Shown one piece after another: positions 24,041 to 35,517 of a stretch of DNA of 64,000 nucleotides. Made by a program: the position numbers and the translations under genes. The DNA comes from Moniliella sp. 'wahieum' (lineage: Eukaryota > Basidiomycota > Moniliellomycetes > Moniliellales > Moniliellaceae). Within the stretch, counting starts at the first letter, position 1. Every line of letters starts with the position of its first letter. The notes under the pieces are model-generated. The model was not told the origin of the DNA and did not search any database. It saw only the letters and a list, made by a program, of their open reading frames with translations. The stretch lies in the NCBI GenBank assembly GCA_003971905.1, contig RSEE01000007.1, forward strand, positions 930,001-994,000, given 5' to 3'.

Positions 24041-24764
24041 AAGACAGTGTAGAGGGACCCGTTGATTGGGAGCCGACTAAGTTCTGCCGCGATGAAGCTT
24101 GAGCTTAAAGCTTGAAAGTCACAATGTCGCATCAATAATCAATGCCCCGGGTCACACCGGTCACACGGCGGGTCAACCTGGGTCACCTCTATGGTGAAGC
24201 TTGAAGGAGAGAGCTAGTAAAAGCTGGTACGGCCGGTATCCCCGGTACCTGGATTCGCATTCTCCCGAACTGTGGCATCGGAAGTCATCGTCATGGCACT
24301 GTCTTTGCAAAGCTTTGAGGGTGAGACGAAAACCCCAGTGGGCCTCTATTGGGGCATCGTCCCAACAGGCTCGCGCATCCGGCGTGTGCTGCTTGCTCTT
24401 GCCAAGAGCCCACTCGTGCGCCCGCATTTAACTCGCCAGCTGGTCATGCAGGACCCGCTGGCTTCTGCCAGCCGTTCACTTCCAAACTGTGGATGTAGCG
24501 GAGTGGATACGAGTACTAAGGAGTGGTAGACGTGAGTATATTTCCCCCTCTATCCCCAAACATATCGAAGCTTCACCAGCTTGAAGCTTCGAACGGCGCT
24601 GCATGTTAACTCTCACCTCATGGCCGGCATGACATTTGCTCGCATCTTGTTTGTATAGTAGCACACCTCCTATTCCTGCTCCTATTCTAGCCGATTTGAC
24701 TCTGACACAAAGATGGGAATCGCGACCTGAGGTCACCAGGGAAATATTAGTGGTTGGAACGTTC

Positions 24765-27404
24765 TCACAAGTCCTCGTGGGCGGGCACCGTAGGCTTCTC
24801 TGATGCCGATGACGACGATGAAGAAGCGGACGAGGTAGCCGACGCCGAGGACGAAGCGGTCTGTTTCTTAGGAGGACGCGTCTTAGGAATGCGGCGTTTC
24901 TTGAGCTTTTTGATCTGCTCGGCCAATTTGGTGTGACGCTTTTGCACATCGGCAACCAAGATGACCGGATCTTGCTTGGGGTTGCGCTTGGCCTGGACTT
25001 CCGTCCCCTCAGTGAGCCACTTGTCGTCCTTGTTGATGGAGTTGGACAGCGTGTCCAACTCGGCAGCACTGTACTTGGATGCCGTCCCCTCTGCCACAGC
25101 TTGAGTCAAGTTGGCCTTGGCTTGCGCCACAAACACGCGCGAATCCTCTAGCAGTTCCCGTAGAGAGGCCACCGCCCCAGGCCTGCGGAACGCCTCCTCT
25201 GCCCTCTTCTCCACAGCAGACACTGCCTTCTCCATCTCGGTCAGCCGGAGGCGAAGCACAGCAGCGTCCGCCGCCTCCCCTTCCTCGGCCAAGAAATTGA
25301 GGTTGTCCTCGGCGCCAGTGAGAGCAGTGTTGCGCTCGGCCGATGTCGAGTAGGTCCAGAACTCCGACTCTTGGTCCGCCATTGCCGGGTCGGCCAGTTC
25401 ACGGACACGATAGGCGGCACCCTCTAGCAAGTTGCGCAGCTCCTCGCGTTGGACCCGCCGTTCCTGCTCACGATCAATGGCTTGCAGACGATCCTTGCCC
25501 TTCTTGAGCTGAGGCGCAGCCAGCGGTACATACGGGCCCGTATAGCTCGTCTCTACTTGAAGAGTAAACGTTTTGGGCCGCGTCACCTGCTCGGTCTCGG
25601 TCTCGGTCTCGGAGGTGGTAGAGGTTTCGTTAGCTTCCCCTGTCGGCGTCGGCGTAGCGGCCGCCGAGGACGAAGTAACGCCGAAAAAGCCCTTAAGTGC
25701 AGAAGCGAGGCCACCCTTGGTAGCAGGCGGGTCCACCAGGAGCTGAGCAAAGCCACCAGCAAAAGTGCCAAGCGGCTTGCTTGCAATCGTCACGTTCACA
25801 CTCGTCTTCACGTCCGACATGAGCCCCTGAGACTGCAAATCAGCCAGGGCAGACGAGATTCCAGTAACGTTGATCGTGGCGTACGGCTGACCGTCGGCAC
25901 GGAGCGAAAGGACAAAGTCGTCCTGGGCATCGGCACCAGTATATTGGACCAAGTGGCTCTCGTTCAATGGCGTCCCAGGGCTGATGAGCACAATCGATTC
26001 CTCATGGCCGTCCCGTTGAGCCGAGACAGGGTGGAACGCAGCGTCGAGCGCACTCACACTCTTCATCCGGAATTGGGGGTTGAACGAGGCGCCGTAGAAG
26101 GCGGCCCCCATCACATTCGCCTCGTCGGCATTCACGTTGGCGGCAAAGGAGGTAACACCAGCGTCACGGAGTGCCTGTTGAACCAAAGGAACGCGCGAAT
26201 TGCCCCCCACTAAAACAACCGAGTTCACGTCTTTCAATGCAAGACCCGCACGAGCCAGCGCATCCGTCACAGGCGAGCCAAACTTGACTGTGAGCCCCGC
26301 CGCAAGTGCAGCCTCCTCCAGCTCTTCCCGCGAAATGGTGCCACGCCAATCCGCATCCTCCGCCAATGACTCACGCTGCTTGTGGCGACTGCGTTGGCGG
26401 AGAGGACGTGCTTGACACGCACCGCCTCCCGGAGCAGGCGAGACATGGCCCTCGGGTTCTGCTGTACAGGTGCTGCCAGCGCCTTTCCTGCCGGCGTAGC
26501 TGCAAACTTTTGCGCCAACAGGTCGCGCACCAGTACGTCCAGGGCCAAGCCACCCGCGTTGCGCGACCAGCCGGCGCCCAGCACCTTGAGCGTGGTCGTC
26601 TCTTTGGGCGTCGTACCAATGGAAAGGATGCTGTCGGGTTGAACCTGCTCCGTGCGGAACTCAACAATCGACGCTTGGGTACCGCCGGCACCCGAGTCGT
26701 AGAAAATGTGGCGTTCAGGGGTGGGGAAGGTGCGGGTCAAGGCATACGAAGTTGCGGCCGCCAGACCATCCGATACGAGGCGCGGGCGCATGCCGGCCAA
26801 CTGTGCCGCATCAAACAGCGCTACCCGCTCCCAAGGAGTAAAGTAGACGGGAACATTGAGTACCACATCCAGGCCGCCCAGGCTAGAGGGCATGCTAGAA
26901 GGGTAAGAAGAACGAACTTGCTCCCCCGCGGTCTCTTCGGCCAGCTTGCGCATGTGCGTCAGTTGCATGGCAAGGATTTCTTCGGGTGAAAAGCTCTGCT
27001 CGGAGGTGGCGCGGCGCACTTGGATGGTTCCGTTGGAATGGCGCACGTCAGCGAAATGGAGGGCAGAGTGGAAGGCAGCCGCAGGATCGGCAGCAGGGAG
27101 AGCCGAGCAGGGCCTTGAACGCTGGGAACGAATCATGGGGCACGCGGGACGAAGCAGCATCAGCATCAGATCCAAACAACCTCTCCTCGCCCTTCCAGGC
27201 GACCGAGGAGGCGACCTTGCGCTTGGAGTCGCGTCCCAATACGACATCAAACGGGACACCAGGCTTGATGAGGGCGCCCTTCATGAAGGCCGTGCCATAG
27301 TCGATGGCGACGACGCCCATGGCGTGTGCCGAGGGAGCCAACGCAAGGACAGCGACGAGCGCCAAGAGCGCCGCGAACAACGTGCGCCCAGCGCGGAAGC
27401 CCAT
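24765..27404 (-). CDS. LHS1: ER-lumenal Hsp70-superfamily chaperone / nucleotide exchange factor (Lhs1/Hyou1 type)
   Basis: Grp170-class chaperone that exchanges nucleotide on BiP/Kar2 and helps protein import and folding in the ER. The ATG at 27404 gives a signal peptide (MGFRAGRTLFAALLALVAVL, then APSAHA). The ATPase domain starts VVAIDYGTAFMKGALI and contains LDVVLNVPVYFTPWERVAL (connect 1), YDSGAGGTQASIVEF (phosphate 2) and VVLVGGNSRVPLVQQAL (adenosine). The Lhs1-specific KHVLSANAVAT precedes the lid region. A long acidic Glu/Thr insertion (ETSTTSETETETEQ) and a helical bundle (VFVAQAKANLTQAVAEG) follow. The protein ends in HEDL, an ER-retrieval-like tetrapeptide. It has about 880 residues and no intron. 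Frame slips near 27100 and 26365 are needed. Upstream boxes suggest unfolded-protein-response control. Confidence 0.92.
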
Positions 27405-27491
27405 TGGAGACAGGGAGCCAAAGTGTGGGCGATGGTGGGCGCTGAGGACGGGTGGGCGCGAGCGCCGTGAAGAAATAATGGCTGCCGGGCG

Positions 27492-27538
27492 CCACGTGGA
27501 AGAGGCGACAAGGCGCCACGTGGATGGCTGCCACGTCA
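27492..27538 (-). promoter_or_regulatory. Cluster of UPRE-like CCACGT boxes upstream of LHS1
   Basis: CCACGTGG occurs at 27492-27499 and 27516-27523, each inside a repeated GGCGCCACGTGGA. A third box, CCACGTCA, lies at 27531-27538, which on the LHS1 strand reads TGACGTGG, the metazoan XBP1/ATF6 UPRE core. They lie 88-135 bp upstream of the LHS1 ATG. LHS1 is a known UPR target in yeast; binding by the fungal Hac1/Cib1 factor here is inferred. CCACGTGG also contains an E-box. Confidence 0.6.
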
Positions 27539-27736
27539 GCCTGTTCTCCGCCGTTCTTGGCGCTGGTTTCAAATTGCAATCGGGTACGGCCTCTTGCTTA
27601 AAGCTTAACGTCTTAGCGTTAAACGTTAAACCAAGCCCATTGGCAGCTGCTCGGCTCATGATCTCTAACCTGGCTACTTGCCCTTCGAGCCCTCGAGCCC
27701 AGCGGGTTTTCTATTCCAGACAGGACAGAGAGGTGG

Positions 27737-27872
27737 GATTTTAACGGTAATAGGGGCGAGAGCCAATAGAAAGAGAAGATCGAAAGAGAGCGAAGGGAAG
27801 AGGAAGAGGAAAGAAAAGAAAAGAGAAAAGAAAGAAAAAATGAAAGGGAAAAGGAAGAGAAACGAAGCAGCC
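27737..27872 (+). repeat. Polypurine tract (GA/AAAG-rich)
   Basis: A nearly uninterrupted purine stretch on the plus strand, densest at about 27770-27870, between LHS1 and the bromodomain gene. It is on the 3' side of the latter, where the transcript would be pyrimidine-rich. Confidence 0.75.
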
Positions 27873-28109
27873 CCTGTGCCCTCAAAAAATGGGGGCACAG
27901 GCCCGGAGGAGTCCTGGGAACAGAACTGGAGAATAGACACGTCGAGAAGAGGCGAGGCAACCGGTGCCGAAAGGATGCAAACAGGGTTTTTGTGGGTTTG
28001 ATTTTCTGATGGACACAGCCAGAAGCGAGGGATCGGATTCTCCAAAGCAGAAAGGGGTATAGGCAAGGGGCCCAGAGCCCCGCAGGTGCGGGCCCGGGGC
28101 CCAGACGCT

Positions 28110-30685
28110 AGGCCAGCTCATCCAGAGAAAGAAGGCCGGCTCGAGAGAAGTAAAAGGCTGTGGCTCATCAGGCTCGTCGGCAAGGGGGAAAAACTTGTCA
28201 AGGGGACTGAAGAGCATACCGGCTGAAGGGGCCAGGTGATCCTTGCTGATTGCCCGCGGTTCAACACTCGCGTAAACCGTCTCATCCGAGTCTGACTGGG
28301 GGACGTCGTCCAGGCTGAGTTCGGTTGCTCCCATCGTCTCAGCAACAGGGACAGGTGCAGGCATTCCTTCGTACGGCTGACGAAGGAAGGTAAGCGAAGC
28401 GTCGAACGACTCGCGCCTAAGTACCTTGGGTGTCTGTTGCTTCGCACCTCCAAGAACGTCCAGGCCCGGCTGCGATACCTGGCGCGCCATAGGCCATTCA
28501 CGGTGCGCCTTCCAAGGCGTCGGGGTGGGAGACAAAAGACGCTCCAGCGAGCCGAAAACGCTGGCTCGCATGGCTGACGGCGAACCTGGGACGAGAGTTG
28601 GACTCGGTGTCACGGGCTCCCACACCGAAGGGGATGAAGCAGAGGAAACATCCGCGAGCGAACCGGGCGAAGCCGTGAGGGTGTCCACAGTGAGCTCGGG
28701 AATGATCTGCTCCGACGAGGCCGTCTCGACCTGTGGGGCGGGAGGGCGAGAAGCGCAGGAGAGGTCGACCAATGGAGTGTGGACAGCCTCGTTCAGCACC
28801 AATGGCGAGCAAATCGTCTCACCTAATAGGGAATTATTCTGCTCCACCGACTGCTCTGCCCTGGCCAATGGGCACAGCAGGTTGAGAGAGAAGTTCGGGC
28901 ATTGTGTTTGAGCGTGGTTTGCCCTTGCCCAAGGTTTCCTCTGGGATCGACAGCAGTTCCAGTCCAGCAGTAGCCGTCAGGGGCAACTCTGTGCTCGGCG
29001 ACGGAGGCAGCCTCGCAGGTGCCGTGAGAAAAGGCATCATTGGCATCGGGGTGACGTGGGCGTAGGAAGCAGATCCATTGGGGCGCCCGAAACAAAGAGA
29101 GGCGGTACCAATCCTGTCAACGGCCCGGCCGTAGTACGACGACGGTGGGAAAGTGATGAGACAACATGAGCCTCCTTGTTCGGCCGCAGTCCTTCAAGGG
29201 GTTCCACGGCAGAGCGCTTACGAATCATTTGGCTGGGGTCCGCGTGTGAAGGGCGCTGAGGCAGATCGCACGGTTCAGGAGCAAGGAAGCCTGGACCGGT
29301 GGCGTCCCAGTGAGGAAGGGAGAAGGCTGTCGCTCGGGCAAACCGGTTTAGGGAACGAGTTCATCGGGATCTCAATTCCCGAAGCTCCTCCGGGATGCAG
29401 AGTTCCATGACTTGATCTTGTTGAATTGCCGGGTCTGGTCATTGTACCGGAACTCTGACACGTACAACTGCTGCGTTTCACGATCCCACACTTCGCTCGT
29501 TGGGCGGCCACGGATGTAACGCGTGTAGAACATCACAAAGCAGCGTTCGAGAATGTCTTGAACCTTGTGGTCCACCATGAGCCCAGTTTTGAACACCTCA
29601 TTGGGAATGAATTGGCGCGAGGCGGGATGCACCGTCTCTTCAGGACGATGGTACCAACAGACCGAGACGTAGTATTGCCCAAAGGGGGGCAAAGGGGTTT
29701 GTTGGCCGAAAACGGGATTTCATGCCCCGAACGCGCCTTCTGGAGTACTTTGAAAATTTGACCGACAATGGGTTTGCTTGGATCCGAGGGATTGAGCAGA
29801 TGCACCCAGTCGCCAACGCGATAAGTTTGGCCTTTAAAGTTAACATGATCCAACACCACCTTCTCGCGGTTATGCAAGCGGGCGTGCGAAAGCAAGTCAG
29901 CCGTCGAGGACGCCAGCAGCTCGGAAGAAACTGGGCCAAGAGGAGCATCAGTCACGAAGGGATGCTGCGCCGCCTCTCCCGGACCGACGGGCACTGAGGT
30001 AAAGGGTGTCGGCTGCACTGAAGTGAGGTGAGCAACGGCGTCCATGTGCGCCTCAATCGCCTCCATTGTACTAAGAGCAGGCCAAGCAACGAGCTCAAAG
30101 TAGATATGCTGCAGACGAGCCACTTGCCCATAGGTGGCGGTGCCAATTGGGTTAGTGACGCGGGCGTTGGAGAAGAGGCGCATCATGTCTTGCTCGAACT
30201 CGGCAGGCGAGCCGTAATCCTGGCGGTCAATCTTGGCTTCAATTGCGTGAAGAGACATGGGATAGGAGACCTGAAATAATACAGGAGGGAGAGGTAAGAC
30301 GTGTCAGAGAGCCTCAAGCCCAAATGCCATGCCGCATACGTACCTTGTTGTAGTAATCAGCGTCGGTGTTGGGATCAGGGCACAATGCCAGCTCATGGAG
30401 GGCCATGAACGGGGTCGGGTCCCGGGGGTGACGGGCCGGGGATAGGGTGACCAGATGGTTAACTACCGAGGCGTAGACGGCATGGGCCTGGGCTCGGGCA
30501 GTGTCAGGTGCATCAGAGAGCGGCGGGAGATGAAGCCACCCGAGGTCTGTGGGGCTGGGAGTGCGCACAGCAGAGGGAAGCGGGTGCGAGGGCGGGAGGA
30601 GGCGCGGGACTTGGCCCTGTGTTGGCATCATGCCAGTGGATGGAGCGAGGGAGAAAACGCTGGGGATGGCAGGAGTGGCAGCCAT
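28110..30685 (-). CDS. Bromodomain plus BAH protein, Rsc1/Rsc2-like chromatin remodeller subunit
   Basis: Likely RSC-type SWI/SNF subunit that reads acetylated histones. The ATG at 30685 gives MAATPAIPSVFSLAPSTG. Exon 1 ends at 30344, and a 73-nt intron (30271-30343, GTACGT...CAG) splits the bromodomain. The bromodomain (about residues 65-165) has FMALHELALCPDPNTDADYY before and VSYPMSLHAIEAKIDRQDY after the joint, then LFSNARVTNPIGTATYGQ. The NPIG segment has Pro where the acetyl-lysine-binding NP.. Asn-Ser/Thr is usual. A BAH domain follows: DHVNFKGQTYRVGDWVHLL, then YYVSVCWYHRPEETVH and FIPNEVFKTGLMVDHKVQD and CFVMFYTRYIRGRP. The C-terminal 400 residues are disordered, Ser/Pro/acidic. One slip inside BAH (near 29680) and more in the tail. 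Only one bromodomain is seen; yeast Rsc1/2 have two. The stop is uncertain: about 28110 with one slip. Confidence 0.82.
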
Positions 30686-31648
30686 GGTGTCGAGCGGGGG
30701 GCGTGAGGAGGCCGTGATCAAACGAATGTGTGGCGAGTGGTGGGAGAGCCGGAGAGGGAAACGCCTGCCGGCAGGCAGGGGACATGGACCAAAAGAATGT
30801 GGGCGGGGCACAGAGGCCAGCGAGTTGGAGAGGAGGGGAAGGCAGAGATTGCCGTCGATTGAAGGCGGCGGGGGCGGTGGGGGTGATGGTGGTGGAGGTG
30901 GTGCAAAAGAGGAGGGCAAGCGAGCAAGCCGTCGCTGGCGCCCCTCACGCGTCACTGTGGCCATCATCGCTCGGGCTGCCCGGTCCCTGTCAGGGCATCA
31001 TGCTTCAGGGCATGACCAGATGATCAATGAGGAAGGGGTCCCGCAGGTACTGTGCCCCCGTGGGCTGCCCCCGACGCGTGACGCGTGACGGGTGAGGAGC
31101 GGGCTGATTAGGTTCAGGCTGAAGCAAGGCGCCAGGGCGCTGTGCCAGTGTCTCCACCGGCATAGGGCCAGTATGATTTGCCGCTGAGCAGACCGACAGT
31201 GGCCCTAAGCCCTACTGGGATGAGTGGGTGTAGGGGGTGAGTGCCGCGAGGACAGTGGGCAGCTGCTGAGCTACATGTCCTGTACGTAGGCAAGGCCAAG
31301 GCAGCACATGGCCAGTGTGTGATCGCCGAGTGGATGCAGGCATCCGCAGCACTGCCCCCGTGCGCCCATCCTCTCGACAGGTGGGCAAAGTGCTAGTCAA
31401 TGTTCAACGTTTCAACCACCAACGACCAACGACCGCAACAGCGTCGCCTCCGATTTGGCCTGCTTTGGGCCTGGGGTAACCGGGAACCGGTAACCGTACC
31501 ACATGTAACGGCTGTAATAGCAACGTGTTTACAATGCTTGGGGCCGGTTGAACCAGTTAGATGATACGCCAATTCAGTCTGCTTCTTGCTAGTTACTTGG
31601 AATACTTCGTTCCCAAGTCCTTCGCGATTTAAAAATTTGATCAAAAAA
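30686..31648. other. Intergenic, upstream of the bromodomain gene
   Basis: No gene supported. It includes a GGC/GGT microsatellite-like stretch (about 30865-30905) and a perfect ACGCGT heptad pair at 31074-31086. Confidence 0.5.
31074..31087. repeat. ACGCGT + G heptad pair
   Basis: ACGCGTG at 31074-31080 and 31081-31087, followed by a one-mismatch unit ACGGGTG. Confidence 0.85.
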
Positions 31649-31743
31649 GCTCCAACTGGGATTCGAACCCAGGTTTCGGGAAGATACCAAAGGCGGTGCG
31701 CCCTAGTCAAAATCCCACTTCCTAACCACTGGAAGATCGGAGC
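31649..31743 (-). tRNA. tRNA-Gln (anticodon TTG) with a 24-nt intron
   Basis: On the minus strand the acceptor stem GCTCCGA/TTGGAGC has one G.T pair. The D arm is TTCC-AGTGGTTA-GGAA. The anticodon stem is TGGGA/TCCCG, with loop T-T-TTG-A-(intron)-T giving anticodon TTG. The intron (24 nt, starting CTAGGGCG) is directly after position 37. The T arm is CTGGG-TTCGAAT-CCCAG. Confidence 0.9.
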
Positions 31744-33441
31744 TTCATGAGCGCAGGTTGTCTGTATACTTTCAACAATGTGGATGCACTGCAATTGGCC
31801 CGTTCTTCGATGTAACAGTGCCCACATCAACACTTTCCTCCCCATCATTGATCAACAGATAAAGAAAAGTACTCCAGCATGAACGAAGATAGTATGGGGG
31901 TTGCCACGTTCAATGCTCACACATAAGAAAAAATTAGCATATATATATTGTGCAAACGCGAGCAATGCCAGCACGGGAAGCGCCAGAAAGACCCGAAGGA
32001 AATAGGACCACAGCCGGCAAAAGACTCCATTGTTCTGCACTACACATTCTACTATGAAAACAGTCTACGACAACGTAACAAGACTGGTTGGCATGCGACT
32101 ATCAGCATGCCAATGACTTTGGGCGGGGGCCATGATGCATGACGTGGGCAACACCCCGAGAGGGGAAGATGGAAACCAACAACACCGCGCGGGCCACAAG
32201 AAGCATCCACCCCCCCCTGCCAGCGATGAAGAAGAAATAACTTTTCTCACAGAGGCATCACCTCCACAACGAACACGAGCTGCCTCTAAAAACGCATACG
32301 CGCCGACCGCGACAAGAATGATCTCCAAGTTAGCGAAACCAAGGTGTCGATCCCGCAGCGCCAATCCCCTGTGCCTTCGAGCAAACTTACGTTGCCTAGT
32401 GGACAAGCAAGCAGAATTAAATCAGGTCTTCGAGTTGCGAAAGGGACTTCAGACCAAGCAAGCTGCCCAAGCGCGTGTAGCATGGCACCTCGGCGGTGAA
32501 TCCAAACCAGGGTCGGTTAACGTGACGAGAAATTCTGCCAAGGCGACCGATCGGAAACGCGCTAGCTACACTAGGCGCCTGGAGTCGGAGAACGAACCCG
32601 CGGACGTCATGCTCCAAAACAATGCAACGAGACGCGAGCATGCGCCCTCACAACCGCATAGTCTGTGAAGTGCAGCTTGTTTACGGTGTTTCTATGACCG
32701 CGGGCCTGCCCGATGCTGTAGGCGTAACGTCTGACCAGATTTCCCCCAACCCAGCCGAATCTTGGGCCGCGGCACTTGCCATGGAGAGAAAGATGGTCAA
32801 CCTCCTGGCCGTGTGGGATGCTCTGTAAGCAGTCGAGAGGCGAGTCGCTTTGGAGGCACACATCTGGATCCACATTAACGTTGGCAGCTGAGGCCATGAC
32901 CGTTTGGCATCTCCCAGAGACTGTTTTACCAGTACGATTTGACCGGCCCGCCCCTTCAACCAGACCCTCCCAATTCTGAGGGGGATCGGCCATCCGTGTT
33001 TTCACACGCCGAGCGAGCACCGCCTTTGCCGCGCGCATGCAGATGAGGTCTGTCACGTGTCACGCCAGCTGAGGCAGGTCTGCGTCCTGGGTGCTGTCTG
33101 TATCACAGCGGACATAAATGTGAGCTGGCAGGAGAGGCGGCGCGGTGTGGAGAAATGGCCTCTTCGTTTGTACAACACTCGATACCAACGTTGGCCCTAC
33201 GATGCGATGTACAGGTAGTGGTACACGAAACAAGAAACAAGAAACAAGTAGGGGGGCGGGTTATTGTTGTTACATGTTACAGGCCATCTGATCTGCTGCG
33301 CTGTGGCGGATTGCGGGGGGTTACGTCAGCGGAAGCCCCGCCTTGCGGCCGTTGTGGATCCGCGGAGCAAGTATGGCTTGAGCGCCGGCTGTGGTTTGCA
33401 GCGTCGATTACCACCACCCACTCCCCCCCTCGTCCAGGACA
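31744..33441. other. Intergenic between tRNA-Gln and the Rab gene, no gene seen
   Basis: Open frames of 100-180 codons exist on both strands near 32130-33050, but none has a recognisable motif. A non-palindromic heptad AAACAAG repeats three times at 33228-33248. The last 250 bp are the Rab promoter, with an ATAAAT box near 33115. Confidence 0.5.
33228..33248 (+). repeat. Non-palindromic heptad repeat AAACAAG x3
   Basis: Three exact consecutive 7-bp units. It is useful as a contrast to the palindromic heptads. Confidence 0.9.
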
Positions 33442-34168
<727 letters not shown>

Positions 34169-35517
34169 TAGTAGGTACATAATATTGATAGGGCGACAAT
34201 TGATATTGGCATGCTGCACATCTCTGCAAAACCTGAATGGAAGGGGGCGTGATGGTGGAGCAGATAGAGGGAGCCAGTCCATTCGCTCGGTTCACCTTCC
34301 ACTGGGTTCTTAGTCTACGGGGAAAGGAGAAAGGGGGATGTGGCGCACACGATTGTGAAATGCGGTGGGGGTGAAATGTTCAAGGCGGCATCCGAAGCAA
34401 AGATATGGGAATGGTTATAATGAGGTCAGTGATGGGGAGTCTCCAGTACTATGTCTCGGGATCTGAACAGTGTTGATCTCCACACTCAACGCGGACTCAG
34501 CACAAAGGCATCAACTGCCCCACCACTGAAGTAGAGTGCTTGTGAATGAGTTGAGGCACAAATACCCCCTCAAAACCTTCTCCTCCCCAAACAGATCCCG
34601 CCTGGCTCATCTACTTCTTCCTCTCTCCTCCTGCGCTATGCACAGAAAGCGCGTGCCCGGGAGTCAAACCTTGGCCATATGACATGGTCACCTCTTCTTC
34701 GTATTGGCCCGAGCACTACTTATCGTTGCTGTGTATTCAGCCTCTGCCTTCCAGGGCGGGTCAGTCCACGATCTCAATGTTTTTGAGGTGGCATTGGCAC
34801 AACATCCCCTATAAGCTTCTGAGCTAAAAATAGGAGAGTATGGAGAGCCCATTTCGGGCTGGGAGGCCTGAAACTGATTTGCTCGGGACTATGACACATC
34901 GTAACACCATGGTGCCACCCCTAGTATCATCGTGTTGTGCATGCCCACCTTCCCTTCTACGGGTAGGTGACATGTGACAGCGTATTCACAAAAAGAGGAA
35001 GTCATCTCACAAAGAAATATGCGCCTTCGCCGTCGACGGCGATTTTCGTCCCACACCTGCGTGTTTTGCCCCCCCCCCTTTCTCTCACAATGCGGGGCCG
35101 AGGGGGGCGCTTAGTCTTAGTCTTAGTAAATTAGTAGGTGGTAACTAATAGCGCAGCATCTTAGAGCTTGAGCCCACAATCGCGTGTTGCAACCAGATGG
35201 TGGGTGGTGTTGATGTGGTGCGCTTCTGCTCGTCCGAAATAGATTGACACGCGGCGCGCTGGTCCGTGCACGTATTGTCCAGGCATGCATGCTTCCCAGG
35301 GCAGGCTTCAAAGGGGCCCCAGCGCGCAGAGGGGCAGTGCGGCCGAGCGTCCCAACGGTGAGAGGCACAGGGGCAGTGTCTAACCGGTTTTTTGAGCCGC
35401 TCCGACCCCCTCAGCGCTCAGCGGCCTCAGCGCAGGCTTCATCGATCACAGGGAGGACCTTAGCGATCATTGATATTGCTCGCACCCGCACTCCTGTCCC
35501 CCACCACCACCTTGATC
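34169..35517. other. Intergenic, no gene seen
   Basis: 3' flank of the Rab gene and promoter of the dehydrogenase. It includes a CTTAGT tandem near 35108-35130 and a C run at about 35070-35079. A tRNA-like segment near 34660-34730 was considered and not accepted. Confidence 0.55.

Larger units (their letters stand above)
22236..24764. other. Intergenic, repeat-bearing, no gene seen
   Basis: It holds the ACTAGT array (23521-23593), an AAGCTTC array (24013-24040), additional AAGCTT pairs at 24095/24108 and 24566-24588, and a CTGAGGCCTGAGG motif near 23286. Nothing coding is supported. The right end is LHS1 3' flank. Confidence 0.55.

Noticed and set aside
32132-32668. Plus-strand open frame of 178 codons
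   Set aside because: No family motif, and competing frames of similar quality exist on the other strand. Nothing decides for a gene.
34660-34730. tRNA-like segment on the minus strand (GTGCTCG/CGGGCAC acceptor-like pairing and a T-loop-like TTTGACT)
   Set aside because: Position 8 is not T, the T stem does not pair and no anticodon arm can be drawn. Probably chance.
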